Positions 48,401-62,147 are shown, numbered from the stretch's first letter. The stretch is 64,000 bases of DNA from Acidimicrobiales bacterium (GCA_035294085.1 DATGLP010000014.1:1-64000); one strand, 5' to 3'. Translations and numbers: made by a program. The notes: generated by a model from the letters alone, not told the origin.

Positions 48401-49858
48401 CTAGGCCGTCGCAGGCGACCGGCGCCGGGCGAGCGCCGCGGCGACCGCCCGGCCGTTCGCCCTGCCCCTCGTCGCCCGCATCACCTGGCCGAGGAGGAAC
48501 TGGGCCACCTTCTCGTCGCCGGCGACGTAGCGCGCCCAGGCGTCGGGGTTCGCCGCGAGGACCTCGTCGAGCGCCGCCTCGAGGTCGCCGGGTGCGAGCG
48601 CCTCGAAGCCGAGCCGCCGCGCGACCTCCTCGGGCTCGCCCCCGTTCGACAGCAGCTCGGCGAGGACCGCCTTGGACTGGGTGGCCGACAGCGCCCCGGA
48701 GGACTCCAGTCGGACGAGCGCGGCGAACGACGACGCCGCGAGTCGGCGGGCCTCGGCGGGGTGCTGCGCCGCCTCGTTGGCGGCCCGGGCGAGGGCGAGG
48801 CGAGGCTCCGCGCCGAGCTCGGCGGCGGCGACGACGAGGTCGTCGAGGCCGAGGGCGACGACCGTGGCGATCTGGTCGGCGAGCGCGTCGCCGTCCCCGC
48901 AGCGCGTCGCGAGCCGGCGGCGGCGGTCGGCGGGGAGGAGGCCGACCGAGGCGCGCGCCGCGGCGACGGCCTCCTCGGACGGCACGAGGGGCACGAGGTC
49001 GGGCTCGGGGAAGTAGCGGTAGTCGTAGGCCTCCTCCTTCGAGCGCATGGCGCGCGTCGTGCCGGTCGCGTCGTCGAAGTGGCGCGTCTCCTGGACGACC
49101 GGGGCGCCGGCGTCGAGCAGCGCCGCCTGGCGCGCCGCCTCGTGCTCGATCGCGCGAGCGAGGCTGCGCAGCGAGTTGAGGTTCTTCACCTCGCAGCGCG
49201 TCCCGAGCGCGACGGCGCCCGCCGGCCGCAGCGAGACGTTGGCGTCGACGCGCAGCGACCCCTCCTCCATGCGCCCGTCGGAGGTGCCCGTCGCGACGAG
49301 GATGGCGCGCAGCTCCTCCACGTAGCGGCGGGCCTCCTCGGCGCTCGACAGCTCGGGGGCCGAGACGATCTCGACGAGGGGGACGCCGGCGCGGTTGTAG
49401 TCGACGAGCGAGTACTCCGCCCCCTGGATCCGGCCCCCGCCGCCCACGTGGGTCGTCTTGCCGGTGTCCTCCTCGAGGTGCGCCCGGACGATCCCGACCC
49501 GCTTGCCGCTCGGCAGCTCGAGGTAGCCGTTCACGTTGATCGGCGCGTCGTACTGGCTGATCTGGTAGTCCTTCGGCATGTCCGGGTAGAAGTAGTTCTT
49601 CCGGTGGAAGAGCGAGGGCCGGATCTCGCAGTGGAGGGCCGCGCCGATGCGCATCGCGTACTCGACGGCGCGCGCGTTCAGCACCGGCAGCGAGCCCGGC
49701 AGGCCGAGGCAGACCGGGCACACGTTCGTGTTCGGCTCCCCGCCGAACGCGTTCGGGCACCCGCAGAACAGCTTCGTCGCGGTGGAGAGCTCGGCGTGGA
49801 CCTCGAGGCCGACGACGACCTCGTAGCGGCCACGCAGCGCGCGGGCCGCCGCGGTCAC
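48401..49858 (-). CDS. gatB: Asp/Glu-tRNA(Asn/Gln) amidotransferase subunit B
   Basis: About 485 residues. [23 protein letters not shown] at the start, [52 protein letters not shown] and the C-terminal GatB/YqeY tail ([17 protein letters not shown]) identify it. It binds misacylated Glu-tRNA(Gln) or Asp-tRNA(Asn) and phosphorylates the side chain before amidation. Zinc-site cysteines are present. GTG overlaps the gatA stop by 4 bases. Confidence 0.96.
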   Translation of the reverse strand: MTAAARALRGRYEVVVGLEVHAELSTATKLFCGCPNAFGGEPNTNVCPVCLGLPGSLPVLNARAVEYAMRIGAALHCEIRPSLFHRKNYFYPDMPKDYQISQYDAPINVNGYLELPSGKRVGIVRAHLEEDTGKTTHVGGGGRIQGAEYSLVDYNRAGVPLVEIVSAPELSSAEEARRYVEELRAILVATGTSDGRMEEGSLRVDANVSLRPAGAVALGTRCEVKNLNSLRSLARAIEHEAARQAALLDAGAPVVQETRHFDDATGTTRAMRSKEEAYDYRYFPEPDLVPLVPSEEAVAAARASVGLLPADRRRRLATRCGDGDALADQIATVVALGLDDLVVAAAELGAEPRLALARAANEAAQHPAEARRLAASSFAALVRLESSGALSATQSKAVLAELLSNGGEPEEVARRLGFEALAPGDLEAALDEVLAANPDAWARYVAGDEKVAQFLLGQVMRATRGRANGRAVAAALARRRSPATA

Positions 49859-51318
49859 CGGTCCGCCCCCACCGCTCGGCCTCGGGCGGGCGCTCGCCCC
49901 GCGGGATCGGCGGCGGCCTCGAGGACCCGGCCGACGCGCAGCATCGTCGCCTCGCCGAGGGCCGGGGCGAGGACCTGGACGCCGACGGGCAGCCCGCCCT
50001 CCCCGCGGGCGAACGGCACGCTCAGGGCCGGGTGCCCGGCGAGGTTCGTGGGGATCGTGTACAGGTCCGACAGGTACATCTCGAGCGGGTCGTCGACCTT
50101 CGCCCCGAGCGGGAAGGCGACCGACGGGGTCGTCGGCGCCAGGAGGACGTCCACCCGCTCGTAGGCGCGGGCGAAGGCCCGGACGACGAGCGTGCGGACG
50201 CGCTGCGCCATCACGTAGTAGGCGTCGTAGTAGCCCGCGGAGAGGACGTAGGTGCCGAGCATGATCCGCCGCTTGACCTCGGGACCGAAGCCCGCGGCGC
50301 GCGTCCGGGCGTTCATCGACTCGACGTCGTCGGCGTCGACGCGCAGGCCGTAGCGCACGCCGTCGTAGCGCGCGAGGTTCGAGGACGCCTCGGCCGGGGC
50401 GATGAGGTAGTAGGCGGACAGCCCGTGCAGGAGCTCGGGCAGCTCGAGCGGCTCGACCCGGGCGCCGGCCGCTGCGAGCGCCTCGGCCGCCTCGGCGACC
50501 GCCGCCGCGCAGCTCGGGCTCGCGTCCCGGAGGAAGTCGTCGATCACCCCGACGCGCAGGCCCTCGACGCCGTCGTCGAGGAAGCGGCGCAGCGCCGGCG
50601 CCTCGCCGGGCAGCGACGTCGAGTCCGCCGGGTCGTGGCCAGCGATCGCCTCGAGGACCGCCGCCGCGTCGGCGACCGTCGCGGCGAGCGGGCCCACCTG
50701 GTCGAGGGAGCTCGCGAAGGCGACGAGCCCGTAGCGGGAGACGAGGCCGTAGGTCGGCTTCAGGCCGACGACGCCGCAGAGCGCGGCCGGCTGGCGGATC
50801 GAGCCCCCCGTGTCCGAGCCGAGGGCGACCGGCACGAACCCGGCCGCGACCGCGGCCGCGCTCCCCCCCGAGGAGCCGCCGGGGACCCGGCTCGCGTCGA
50901 GCGGGTTGCGCGTCGGGCCGAAGGCGGAGTTCTCCGTCGAGGAGCCCATGGCGAACTCGTCGAGGTTCGTCTTGCCGACCGGCACCGCCCCCGCCGCGAC
51001 GAGCCGGCGCACGACCGTCGCGTCGTACGGCGGGCGCCAGCCCTCCAAGATGCGCGACGCGCAGGTCGTCGGGACGCCCTTCGTGCACAGGTTGTCCTTC
51101 AAGGCGACCGGGACCCCGGCGAGCGCGCCGGGGTCCTCGCCGGCAGCGACGCGCCGGTCCACCTCGTCGGCGGCGGCGAGCGCCTGCGCGGCCGTCACCT
51201 CGAGGAAGGCGTGGAGCGCGCCGTCGCCCGCCTCGATCGCCGCGAGCGCCTCCTCGGCGACCGACCGCGCGCTGCGCTCGCCGGCGCGCACCGCGGCCGC
51301 GATCTCGAGCGCCGTCAC
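49855..51318 (-). CDS. gatA: Asp/Glu-tRNA(Asn/Gln) amidotransferase subunit A
   Basis: About 487 residues, amidase-signature enzyme. The catalytic Lys is in [78 protein letters not shown] holds both catalytic serines. It frees ammonia from glutamine for the transamidation. GTG start; 4-base overlaps with gatC before and gatB after. Confidence 0.96.
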   Translation of the reverse strand: MTALEIAAAVRAGERSARSVAEEALAAIEAGDGALHAFLEVTAAQALAAADEVDRRVAAGEDPGALAGVPVALKDNLCTKGVPTTCASRILEGWRPPYDATVVRRLVAAGAVPVGKTNLDEFAMGSSTENSAFGPTRNPLDASRVPGGSSGGSAAAVAAGFVPVALGSDTGGSIRQPAALCGVVGLKPTYGLVSRYGLVAFASSLDQVGPLAATVADAAAVLEAIAGHDPADSTSLPGEAPALRRFLDDGVEGLRVGVIDDFLRDASPSCAAAVAEAAEALAAAGARVEPLELPELLHGLSAYYLIAPAEASSNLARYDGVRYGLRVDADDVESMNARTRAAGFGPEVKRRIMLGTYVLSAGYYDAYYVMAQRVRTLVVRAFARAYERVDVLLAPTTPSVAFPLGAKVDDPLEMYLSDLYTIPTNLAGHPALSVPFARGEGGLPVGVQVLAPALGEATMLRVGRVLEAAADPAGRAPARGRAVGADR

Positions 51319-51635
51319 GGCTCCTCCGCGAGGATGCGCCCGACCCGGAAGCACCCGGCCTCGACCGCCGGCGCGCCCGCGAGCGCCTCGTCGCGCGCGA
51401 GCCCCGGGCGCACCTCGTCCGGACGCACGACGTTGGCGAGCTCGAAGGCGTGCGCGGCGGGCGGCACCCCGGCCAGGTCGAGGCGACGGAGCGCCTCGAC
51501 GTGGCCGAGCACGGCCGACAGCTGGGCGGCGAAGCGACGGCGCTCCTCCTCGGTGAGCTCGAGGCGGGCGAGGCGCGCGACGTAGGCGACGGCGTCCTCG
51601 CCGAGCGGCCCGGGGCCGGAAGGCTCGGACGTCAC
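51315..51635 (-). CDS. gatC: Asp/Glu-tRNA(Asn/Gln) amidotransferase subunit C
   Basis: About 106 residues. [64 protein letters not shown] is the standard GatC sequence; the protein wraps between GatA and GatB and stabilises them. GTG start, 4-base overlap with the upstream esterase gene. Confidence 0.95.
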   Translation of the reverse strand: MTSEPSGPGPLGEDAVAYVARLARLELTEEERRRFAAQLSAVLGHVEALRRLDLAGVPPAAHAFELANVVRPDEVRPGLARDEALAGAPAVEAGCFRVGRILAEEP

Positions 51636-52387
51636 GTCGCCGCGAGCTTCTGGACGAAGCCGACCGAACGCGCCTCGACCTCCGCCGCGTCGTGGTCGAC
51701 GGTGGCGAGGTGGTAGCTGCGCTCGAGGACGACGCGCTCGACGGGGCCACCGAGGCGCTCGACGAGGTAGTCGCCTGACTCGGTCGGCACGACGTGGTCG
51801 ACCCGGCTCGACAGGAGCAGGACCGGACAGGAGATCTCCCCGTAGCGCCGCTCGAGCGCGGCGGTGGCGCGAAACAGCGAGAGCAGGGCCGAGACCGGCG
51901 TCGCGTCGTAGCCGACCGGGACCGGGCCGGGGCGCGCGACGTCGCCGCCGATCGAGGGGATGCGGCGCGCCCCGCCCGCGAGCCCCGCCTCGAGCGTCGC
52001 GACGAGCTCGGGCACGGGCGCCTTGGCGAAGGGGTTGACGAGGACGAGGCCGGCGAGGTCCGCGTGCGCGAGGGCGAGCGCGAGGGCGAGGGTCCCCCCC
52101 ATCGACAGCCCGGCCACGGCGACGAGGTCGCAGCGAGCCGCGAGGCCGGCGTAGGCGGCGTCGGCGGCGGCCAGCCAGTCGTCGAAGGTCGTCTCCTCGA
52201 GGTCCTCGGGGCTCGTCCCGTGCCCGGGCAGCAGGGGCGCCTCGACGCTGAAGCCGGCGTCGGCGAAGCACTCCGCGAGGGAGCGCACCGAGGCCGGCGT
52301 ACCGGTCAGGCCGTGCAGGACGAGGACCCCGCACGGGCCGTTCGAGGCCGCGAAGGGCTCGGCACCCGGGAGCAGGTCGGCCGGCAC
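51632..52387 (-). CDS. Alpha/beta hydrolase (carboxylesterase / monoacylglycerol lipase type)
   Basis: About 251 residues. [45 protein letters not shown] has the oxyanion turn. The nucleophile is in [17 protein letters not shown] near residue 100, the acid probably in [16 protein letters not shown] and the histidine in [16 protein letters not shown]. This matches the Est30-like carboxylesterases. Substrate likely short-chain esters. GTG start at 52387; it overlaps gatC by 4 bases, so it is co-transcribed with the amidotransferase genes. Confidence 0.85.
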   Translation of the reverse strand: MPADLLPGAEPFAASNGPCGVLVLHGLTGTPASVRSLAECFADAGFSVEAPLLPGHGTSPEDLEETTFDDWLAAADAAYAGLAARCDLVAVAGLSMGGTLALALALAHADLAGLVLVNPFAKAPVPELVATLEAGLAGGARRIPSIGGDVARPGPVPVGYDATPVSALLSLFRATAALERRYGEISCPVLLLSSRVDHVVPTESGDYLVERLGGPVERVVLERSYHLATVDHDAAEVEARSVGFVQKLAAT

Positions 52388-52444
52388 GGTCCGTATGCTA
52401 CCGAGGCCGGCGGGTGGGTCCCCCGGCGGTCCTGGAGGCACGGC

Positions 52445-52852
52445 ATGGCGAAGCACCCCTTCCTCAGCCCGGGCTGGATCGCCGCGGCACGCGAGGTGCA
52501 CGAGGAGTACCTGCGGCGCGCCAGCCCGCCCACCGACGCCGTGCGGATGAACCTCGTCGTCGTGGAGGTGCCCTTCGAGGAGGACCAGCTCCACGCCCAC
52601 CTCGACACCTCGGGGGGGATCGTCGAGATCGACCTCGGGCACCTCGAGGACGCCGACGTGCAGGTGAGCCTCGACTACGCGACGGCGAAGGCCATCCTCG
52701 TCGACGGCGACGCGCAGATCGCGCTGCAGGCGTTCCTCGCCGGCAAGATCCGCGTCGAGGGCGACCTCACGAAGCTCCTCGCCTTCCAGGCGGCCCCGCC
52801 CTCGCCGACCCAGGCCGCCGTCGCCGCAGCGCTCCAGGCGATCACGACCTGA
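52445..52852 (+). CDS. SCP2 sterol-binding-like domain protein
   Basis: About 135 residues. MAKHPFLSPGWIAAAREVHEEYLRR is followed by the SCP2-type strands (AHLDTSGGIVEIDLGHLEDADVQVSLDYATAKAILVDGD) and the hallmark AFLAGKIRVEGDLTKLLAFQ. The fold binds lipids or acyl-CoA in a cavity. A stand-alone rightward gene among leftward ones; the ATG has GGAGG 6-7 bases upstream. Lipid partner unknown. Confidence 0.78.
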   Translation: MAKHPFLSPGWIAAAREVHEEYLRRASPPTDAVRMNLVVVEVPFEEDQLHAHLDTSGGIVEIDLGHLEDADVQVSLDYATAKAILVDGDAQIALQAFLAGKIRVEGDLTKLLAFQAAPPSPTQAAVAAALQAITT

Positions 52853-52868
52853 GGCGCCGGCAGCGGCG

Positions 52869-53744
52869 CTACCCGACGATGGCGGGCAGCTCCCGCGCCA
52901 GCTCGTCGATCTCCCAGCGCCCCTCCTTCTCGATCGACGCGCCGAGGTGCCACGGCTCGTAGAGGTGGATCCTGCCGCCCTCGACGTAGAAGACGCGACC
53001 CGTCACCGTGCACGCCGACGAGGCGAGGTAGGCGACGAGCGGGGAGACGTTCGCCGGGTCGAACGGGTCGAAGGCCCCGGGGACCGGCGCGGAGAGGAGC
53101 TCGGCGAGGCCCGGCACCGTCGCGGTCATGCGCGTGCGCACGAGCGGGGCGATGGCGTTCACCCGGACGCCGTAGCGGGCGAGCTCCTGCGCCGCGATGA
53201 TCGTCAGCGCGGCGATCCCCGCCTTCGCGGCGCCGTAGTTGGCCTGGCCCGGGTTCCCCTTGAGGCCCGAGGTCGACGACGAGTTGACGATCGCGGCCTC
53301 GACCCGCCGACCGGCCTTGGCCTCGGCGCGCCAGTGGGCGGCGGCGAAGCGGGTGAGCGCGAAGTGCCCCTTCAGGTGGACCGCGATGACGGCGTCCCAC
53401 TCCTGCTCGCTCATGTTGACGAGCATCCGGTCGCGCAGGATCCCGGCGTTGTTGACGACGACGTCGAGGCGCCCGAAGGCCTCGAGCGCGAGGTTGACGA
53501 GCCGCTCGCCCGTCTCGAAGCGGGAGACGTCCGCGCTGTCCGCCACGGCCTCGCCGCCGAGGGCGCGCACCTCGTCGGCGACCGCCGCCGCCGCGGCGGC
53601 GTCCCGGCCGGTCCCGTCGGGCGAGGTGCCGGCGTCGTTCAGGACGAGGCGCGCTCCCTCCCGGGCGAAGAGCAGGGCGTGGGCACGCCCGAGGCCGCGC
53701 CCTGCGCCGGTGATGATCGCCACCCGCCCCTCGAGGGCACCCAC
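52869..53744 (-). CDS. Short-chain dehydrogenase/reductase
   Basis: About 291 residues. NAD(P) site VAIITGAGRGLGRAHALLFAREGARLVLNDAG, the NNAGI motif in RLDVVVNNAGILRDRM, catalytic serine in IVNSSSTSGLKGNPGQ and the YGAAK tetrad tyrosine and lysine. The sequence resembles the actinobacterial (3R)-hydroxyacyl-CoA dehydrogenase-like group with a C-terminal extension ending in YVEGGRIHLYEPWHLG. GTG at 53744 with GGAGG at a good distance. Convergent with the SCP2-like gene, which would suit a lipid role, but that is inference. Confidence 0.88.
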   Translation of the reverse strand: MGALEGRVAIITGAGRGLGRAHALLFAREGARLVLNDAGTSPDGTGRDAAAAAAVADEVRALGGEAVADSADVSRFETGERLVNLALEAFGRLDVVVNNAGILRDRMLVNMSEQEWDAVIAVHLKGHFALTRFAAAHWRAEAKAGRRVEAAIVNSSSTSGLKGNPGQANYGAAKAGIAALTIIAAQELARYGVRVNAIAPLVRTRMTATVPGLAELLSAPVPGAFDPFDPANVSPLVAYLASSACTVTGRVFYVEGGRIHLYEPWHLGASIEKEGRWEIDELARELPAIVG

Positions 53745-54203
53745 GCTCGCCTCCCTCCCTCGACGGGCGCGCCCGCCGCCGGCCACGACGTTCGCGAACG
53801 CCGCCTCGGGCGGTCAAGGCCCGCCGCTCCCGGGACGGCCCCTGGGCGCGTCGGCGCAGCACCGGGAGGCCCCGCCCGCCGCCGCCTACCGCCGGGACCT
53901 CGACGGACGCGCCGGGCACGTGCCGGCTCGCGCCGGGCCCGCGACGAGGCGGGGGCCGACCTCGGCCGTCGCGGCCGTCGGGCGGCGGCGAGCCTCGCCG
54001 GGTGCCGTCGCGCTCGGCCGCGAGGGCCGCAGCGCGTCCACGCTGGCGCTCCGGCGGACGCCCGCGGCCATCGGGGCGCAGCGGCTCGTCGCTCGGAGTC
54101 CTCCGACGGCCCCGTCTGGCGTCGCGGCGACCTCCTCGGGGTCCGGACCGCCGTCGCGTCGCCGGGCGCCCGCCCCGCCCCCGGCGGCCCCTCGCCAGAC
54201 AGG
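53745..54203. other. Intergenic stretch, no gene recognised
   Basis: About 460 bases between the dehydrogenase and the kinase, both leftward. Open frames give low-complexity arginine, proline and alanine translations. No tRNA, repeat or clear terminator seen; it presumably carries the dehydrogenase promoter. Confidence 0.45.
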
Positions 54204-56063
54204 TCAGGCCGCGTAGAGGGTGACGGACGAGCCCGGCGCCACGAGCGCGCCCGGGGCCGGGTCGGTGGTGGTCGCCTTCGTGGCGAAGGGCGGTCCCACC
54301 TGCTCGGTGACGTCGAGGCCTGCGGCGCGCAGGGCCGCGACGGCGGCGGCGATCGTGTCGCCGGCGACGTCGGGGACCCGCACGAGCCGGGGGCCGCGCG
54401 ACACGACCACGACGACCTCGCTGCCCACCGGGACGCCTGCGGTCCCCGGCGCCGGTGTCGTCGCGACGACGTCGCCGCGCGCCACGCTCGAGGAGTAGGC
54501 GAGGCGCTCGATCGGCTCGAGCCGCTCGCGCCGCAGCGTCGCGCTCACGACCTGCCAGGAGGACCCCGCCAACCCGACCGGGACGGTGCGCGGGTGCGGA
54601 CCGAGGGACACGACGAGCACGACGCTGCTGCCGTAGGGGGCGCGGCCACCCGCGGGGCGCGTCGCCACGACGGTGCCCGCCGGGATCGTCTCGGAGTAGC
54701 GGTGCACGATCGAGGCGCGCAGGTGCGCTCCCTCGAGGCGCGCCGTCGCGCGCGAGGCGGGCTCGCCTGCCAGCGCGGGGACCTCGACGGGCGCGTGCCC
54801 GAGGGAGACCACGATCGCGACCGTGGCGCCGCGCCGCACGTGGCGGCCGGCAGCGGGCGACTGCACGAGCACGTCCCCGGCCGGCACCCGCGCCGAGTAG
54901 CGCCGTCCCGAGACGTCCAGGTGCAGCCCGGCGGCGAGGGCGAGGCGGCGGGCGCTGGCGAGCGAGGCGCCGAGGAGCGGCGGGACGCGCTCGCCGTAGA
55001 GGACGAAGCGGTAGTAGGCGCCGGCGCCGGCGCCGGCGGCGAGGAGGACGAGGACGAGCGCCACCGCGAGCGGCAGCCGACGCCGGCGGGCGGGAGCGGC
55101 CTCGAAGACCTCCTCCACCTCGGCCTGCCCGTCGAACAGGACCGGCGCGCCGGCGGGCGAGCCGGCGGCGGACGCGATCGGCTCGGGCCTCGTCGGGGCG
55201 CGCGGCCGTCGCGGCGCGAGCGGCAGCGGCGCGGGAGGCGGCAGGCTCGCGCGCAGGATCTCGAGGTGCGCGGCGAGCTCCTCGGCGTCGAGGCGGCCGA
55301 GGGGGTCGGCGATCGCCGCCTGGGCGAGGATCGGCGCGAGCGGGCCGAGCTCGGCGGCTGGCGGCAGCGCGGCTCCGACCCGGGCCATCAGCGTCGCGAC
55401 GGTCGTGTCGCCCGAGAAGGGCACCCGGCCGGTCACCGCCTCGTACAGGGTGAGCGCGAGGGAGTAGACGTCCGAGCGGCCGTCCAGGGGGCGCCCCTCG
55501 GCCTGCTCGGGCGAGGCGTAGCGGGCGGTGCCGAGCACGGCGCCGAAGGGCTCGGTCGAGGCGGCCTCCGACAGCGCTCGCGCCAGGCCGAAGTCCGCGA
55601 TGCGCACCCGCCCCTCCTCGTCGAACAGGAGGTTCGCCGGCTTCACGTCGCGATGCACGAGGCCGCGGCGGTGCGCGTAGGCGAGGCCGGCGGCGGCCTG
55701 GCGCCCGATCGCGGCCGCCTGCGCGGGGCTGAGGCGGGCGCCGGCGTCGAGGAGGTCGCGCAGGCTGCCGCCGCCGAGGTACTCGAGGACGAGGAACGGC
55801 CCGTCGGGCTCCTCCCCCCAGTCGTAGACGCCGAGCACGCTCGGGTGGCTGAGCGCGGCCGCGGCCTGCGCCTCGGCCCGGAAGCGGCGGAGGAAGGCCC
55901 CGTCGGCCGCCAGCCACGGGTGCAGCACCTTCACCGCGACGCGCCGGGACAGGCGCGCGTCGAAGGCGAGGTAGACGTGGCCGGACGAGCCGGTGCCGAT
56001 GCCGGCGTCGAGCCGGTAGCGGCCGGCGAGCACGCGGCCCAGCTGGTCGGTCATGGTCGCCAT
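54204..56063 (-). CDS. Ser/Thr protein kinase with four PASTA domains (PknB-like)
   Basis: About 619 residues. The kinase domain (about 15-270) shows the P-loop AGIGTGSSGHVYLAFD, VAVKVL lysine, HRDVKPANLLF and IADFGLARA, with ASPEQAE. A membrane helix LPLAVALVLVLLAAGAGAGAYY (about 330-352) follows a linker. Four extracellular PASTA repeats come next (each with a VPxLxG-like start and a DVxVxxPxxG middle), ending near SVTLYAA. PASTA kinases sense muropeptides or lipid II and control cell-wall synthesis and division. The ATG at 56063 (or 56054) is used; TAGGAT (56077-56082) may be the -10. Confidence 0.93.
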   Translation of the reverse strand: MATMTDQLGRVLAGRYRLDAGIGTGSSGHVYLAFDARLSRRVAVKVLHPWLAADGAFLRRFRAEAQAAAALSHPSVLGVYDWGEEPDGPFLVLEYLGGGSLRDLLDAGARLSPAQAAAIGRQAAAGLAYAHRRGLVHRDVKPANLLFDEEGRVRIADFGLARALSEAASTEPFGAVLGTARYASPEQAEGRPLDGRSDVYSLALTLYEAVTGRVPFSGDTTVATLMARVGAALPPAAELGPLAPILAQAAIADPLGRLDAEELAAHLEILRASLPPPAPLPLAPRRPRAPTRPEPIASAAGSPAGAPVLFDGQAEVEEVFEAAPARRRRLPLAVALVLVLLAAGAGAGAYYRFVLYGERVPPLLGASLASARRLALAAGLHLDVSGRRYSARVPAGDVLVQSPAAGRHVRRGATVAIVVSLGHAPVEVPALAGEPASRATARLEGAHLRASIVHRYSETIPAGTVVATRPAGGRAPYGSSVVLVVSLGPHPRTVPVGLAGSSWQVVSATLRRERLEPIERLAYSSSVARGDVVATTPAPGTAGVPVGSEVVVVVSRGPRLVRVPDVAGDTIAAAVAALRAAGLDVTEQVGPPFATKATTTDPAPGALVAPGSSVTLYAA

Positions 56064-56121
56064 ACAGCCGGGCGCGATCCTAGTGTTGCACGAGCGCGCA
56101 TCGTTGCTCACGATGCGGCCG

Positions 56122-59298
<3,177 letters not shown>

Positions 59299-60456
59299 TC
59301 AGTCTCCCAGGCCCCCGGCGCGCAGCTGCGCGACGGCACGGGGAATGGCCTCGAGGGCGTGGTCGATCTCCTCGGGCCGACTGGCGGCGCCGAGGCTGAG
59401 GCGCAGTGCGCCGCGTGCCTGGCTCGGCGCGAGGCCGATGGCCGCGAGCACGTGGCTCTCCTCGTGCGCCCCGCTCGCGCACGACGAGCCGATCGAGGCG
59501 GCGACGCCCCGGGCGTCGAGGGCGAGGAGGAGCTCCTCGCCCTCGACCCCCTCGACGAGGAGCGGGCAGGCGCCCGGTACCCGCAGGCTCCTCGGGACGC
59601 TCGGACGCAGGCCGGCGACGGCGGCCACGAGGCCGTCCTCGAGGCGGTCACGCAGCGCACGGACGCGCGCCGCCGTCTCGGCTCGACTGGCGGCGGTCGC
59701 CTCCGCCGCGGCGGCCATGGCGACGGCGCCGGCGACGTTCTGCGTCCCGGCGCGCAGGGCCGATTCCTGGCCGCCGCCGAGGAGCAGCGGGCGCAGGGCC
59801 GCTCGCGCGCGTCGCGACGCGATGAGGGCCCCGATCCCCTTCGGCCCGCCGAACTTGTGCGCCGACAGGCTCACGAGGTCGCACCCTCCCAGCACGGCGG
59901 GCAGGTCGAGCCAGGCGAACGCCTGGACGGCGTCGGTGTGCACGAGGGCCTCCGGAGCGAGCTCGCGCACGAGCGCGACGACCTCGGCGACCGGCTGGAT
60001 GGTGCCGAGCTCGTTGTTCACCGCCATCACCGACACGAGGCGCACCCCCGGGTGCAAGGACTCGGCGAGCGCGTCGAGGTCGACGACGCCGTCGGGACGG
60101 GCCGGCACGGTGCGCGCGTCGCGCCGGCTCGCGGGGCGCAGCACGGCTCGGTGCTCGATCGCGCTCACGACGAGCGCCGCGCCGCTCGCCTCGACGCCGG
60201 CGACGGCGAGGTTGTCCGCCTCGCTGCCCCCGGAGGTGAAGACGACGTCCTCCGGCTCGCGCCCGACCAGGCGCGCGACGCGCTGGCGCGCCTCGTCGAG
60301 GGACCGGCGCGCCGCGCGCGCGAGGCGGTGCGCCCCGGAGGGGTTGGCGAAGGTCTCGCGCTCGGCGCGCACGAGCGCCTCGAGGGCGGCCGGGGCGATC
60401 GGCGTCGTCGCCGCGTGGTCGAGGTAGGCGGTCCGTGCGGCGGCCGGGCCGCGCAC
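59299..60456 (-). CDS. iscS: Cysteine desulfurase (IscS/NifS type)
   Basis: About 385 residues. TAYLDHAATTPIAPAALEALVRA at the start, the PLP lysine in LVSLSAHKFGGPKGIGALI near residue 200, and the mobile catalytic loop IGSSCASGAHEESHVLAAIGL near residue 325. It strips sulfur from cysteine for tRNA thiolation and iron-sulfur assembly. The GTG at 60456 follows the upstream stop by 4 bases; a GTG at 60486 would overlap that gene. Confidence 0.92.
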   Translation of the reverse strand: MRGPAAARTAYLDHAATTPIAPAALEALVRAERETFANPSGAHRLARAARRSLDEARQRVARLVGREPEDVVFTSGGSEADNLAVAGVEASGAALVVSAIEHRAVLRPASRRDARTVPARPDGVVDLDALAESLHPGVRLVSVMAVNNELGTIQPVAEVVALVRELAPEALVHTDAVQAFAWLDLPAVLGGCDLVSLSAHKFGGPKGIGALIASRRARAALRPLLLGGGQESALRAGTQNVAGAVAMAAAAEATAASRAETAARVRALRDRLEDGLVAAVAGLRPSVPRSLRVPGACPLLVEGVEGEELLLALDARGVAASIGSSCASGAHEESHVLAAIGLAPSQARGALRLSLGAASRPEEIDHALEAIPRAVAQLRAGGLGD

Positions 60457-60460
60457 CCCC

Positions 60461-61639
60461 TCAGCCGGCGTAGCAGGCCGCTGCACTCTGGACGAGGTCG
60501 GGCAGCGCCGGCGCGCGCGGACCCGTCGTCAGGCGCGCGAGCCGGGGGGCGGGATCGACGCCGCGGGCGAAGCCGCTGAGCGACCGGGCGCGAAGCGAGA
60601 GCTCGAAGAAGCGCGTCGTGGCCCGTGCGACGACGGCGAAGGCGGCGCGATCGGCGCCGTCGTACGGACCGAGGTGCGGGGCGCGCTCGAGCGCGAGGAA
60701 CCACTTGTCGGCGATCGGCACGGCGTCGTAGAGCGCGACGGAGTCCTGCGGCGGGTTGCAGGCGTCGGTGGCGCTCTGCACGACGAGGAGGGCGGGCGCG
60801 TCCGGCGGCGCCCCGTAGGCGCTCGGGCCGATCTCGATCTCGGCGCCCGACAGCACCGCGACCGACCGGAAGCGCAGGCCCGGCGCCAGAAAGCGCCGGT
60901 CGAAGGCGAGGGCGCCGACCGTCTCCCCGCCGTCGGACTGGCCGGCGAGGCCGACGTCGTCCGGCTCGACGAGGCCCCGCAGGACCCGGCAGGCGGGGTT
61001 GGCACCTCGCGCCGCGGCGGCGACCTGGCGCGTGACGAAGGCGACGTCGGCGGGCTGGTTCGCCACGTCCTCCTCCGCGCCGTCCCCCTCGGCGAGCACC
61101 GCTGCCCGGTTCGTGTCGGGGAAGATCGGGGCCACGACGACGAAGCCGTGGACCGTCCACGTGTCCAGCAGGGGCGCGTAGGTGTCGGGCGTGACCGCGA
61201 AGCCGTGGGCGAAGACGATGACCGGGTAGGGACCGTGGCGGTAGGCGGGGTGCGCGGCGCGCGTCTCGACGCCGGGGGCGCCGTTCGTCGTCGGGTAGCG
61301 GACCTCGGTCTCGAGGACCCTCCCCGGGCTCACCTGCCCAGTCGCGTAGTCGGTCGTCGGGCGCGTCGGGTCGACGAAGCGGCAGCGAGCCAGTCCGACG
61401 TGGAAGACGACGCGTCCCGGGGTGGTCGGGACGAGCCGGCGGGCGCCGACCGGGGCGGGCACGTCGGCCCGGCTGGCGTGCACGGCGACGAGGGCGCCGA
61501 GCACGACGAGGGCGCCGGCAGCGCCGGCGACGAAACGGCGCAGGCCGTAGCGGGGCGGTCGGGACGCGCCCGGCGGGCGGCGGCGCGGCGCGCTGGCGCG
61601 CGCCGGTGGGCGGCGCGCTGGGCGCCGTGGCGGCGGCAC
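60461..61639 (-). CDS. Alpha/beta hydrolase of the dienelactone/PET-hydrolase-like group
   Basis: About 392 residues. An N-terminal basic region and hydrophobic segment (FVAGAAGALVVLGALVAVHA) suggest export or anchoring. The hydrolase core has YPVIVFAHGFAVTPDTYAPLLDTW, the nucleophile in VGLAGQSDGGETVGALAF near residue 250, and the late ALERAPHLGPYDGADR with a likely catalytic histidine. The acid may be in SATDACNPPQDS. Extracellular esterase or lipase activity is inferred. GTG start; ends 4 bases before the desulfurase gene. Confidence 0.75.
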   Translation of the reverse strand: MPPPRRPARRPPARASAPRRRPPGASRPPRYGLRRFVAGAAGALVVLGALVAVHASRADVPAPVGARRLVPTTPGRVVFHVGLARCRFVDPTRPTTDYATGQVSPGRVLETEVRYPTTNGAPGVETRAAHPAYRHGPYPVIVFAHGFAVTPDTYAPLLDTWTVHGFVVVAPIFPDTNRAAVLAEGDGAEEDVANQPADVAFVTRQVAAAARGANPACRVLRGLVEPDDVGLAGQSDGGETVGALAFDRRFLAPGLRFRSVAVLSGAEIEIGPSAYGAPPDAPALLVVQSATDACNPPQDSVALYDAVPIADKWFLALERAPHLGPYDGADRAAFAVVARATTRFFELSLRARSLSGFARGVDPAPRLARLTTGPRAPALPDLVQSAAACYAG

Positions 61640-61682
61640 GGTCCGCCAGGCTACCGAGGACGCGCCGCCGAGGGCACGAGCC

Positions 61683-62147
61683 TCACGCCGGCTGGGCGAC
61701 CATGACGACGAGCGCGGCGAGGAAGCACAGCGTCGTCCCGGCGGCGCCGAGGACGACGCGGCGCGCCGGCGCGCCGAGCGGCCCCGGCGGGCCGGCGCGG
61801 CGAGCGGCGAGGCCCGCCTGCAGCTCGCGCTCTGCCGGCCAGACGACCGCCGACGCGATCGCCACGGCGGCGAGCCACAGGCCGAGGCCGATCCACGGGA
61901 AGGCGCGGCGGGCGTCGGCCGGGTCGAGACCCAAGAGCGCGCCCCCGAAGACGGGCACGAGGAGGACGGCCCGGCTGGCGAGGTTGCGCCCCGGCGAGAA
62001 GTACCGGCGCGCGGCGTCGAGGGCGGCGAGGTCGCGGGCGCGCGCGACGGCGAGCGCGAAGGCGCCGCTCGCGCCGAGCGCGCCGAAGCCGACGAGCCCG
62101 GCGAGGACGTGGCACGCGAGGAGGGTCGCGAAGCCCGGTCCGGTCAC
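61683..62147 (-). CDS. Small integral membrane protein (DUF2269-like)
   Basis: About 154 residues with four membrane spans: LLACHVLAGLVGFGALGASGAFALAVA, RAVLLVPVFGGALLGL, FPWIGLGLWLAAVAIASAVVW and RVVLGAAGTTLCFLAALVVMVAQ. The order and the ER-L-Q motif between spans three and four resemble DUF2269-type proteins; function unknown. GTG or ATG-type start at 62147. It is divergent from the galT-like gene. Confidence 0.6.
   Translation of the reverse strand: MTGPGFATLLACHVLAGLVGFGALGASGAFALAVARARDLAALDAARRYFSPGRNLASRAVLLVPVFGGALLGLDPADARRAFPWIGLGLWLAAVAIASAVVWPAERELQAGLAARRAGPPGPLGAPARRVVLGAAGTTLCFLAALVVMVAQPA

Noticed and set aside
53745-54203. Short frames in the gap between the dehydrogenase and the kinase
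   Set aside because: Low-complexity translations without ribosome sites or motifs.
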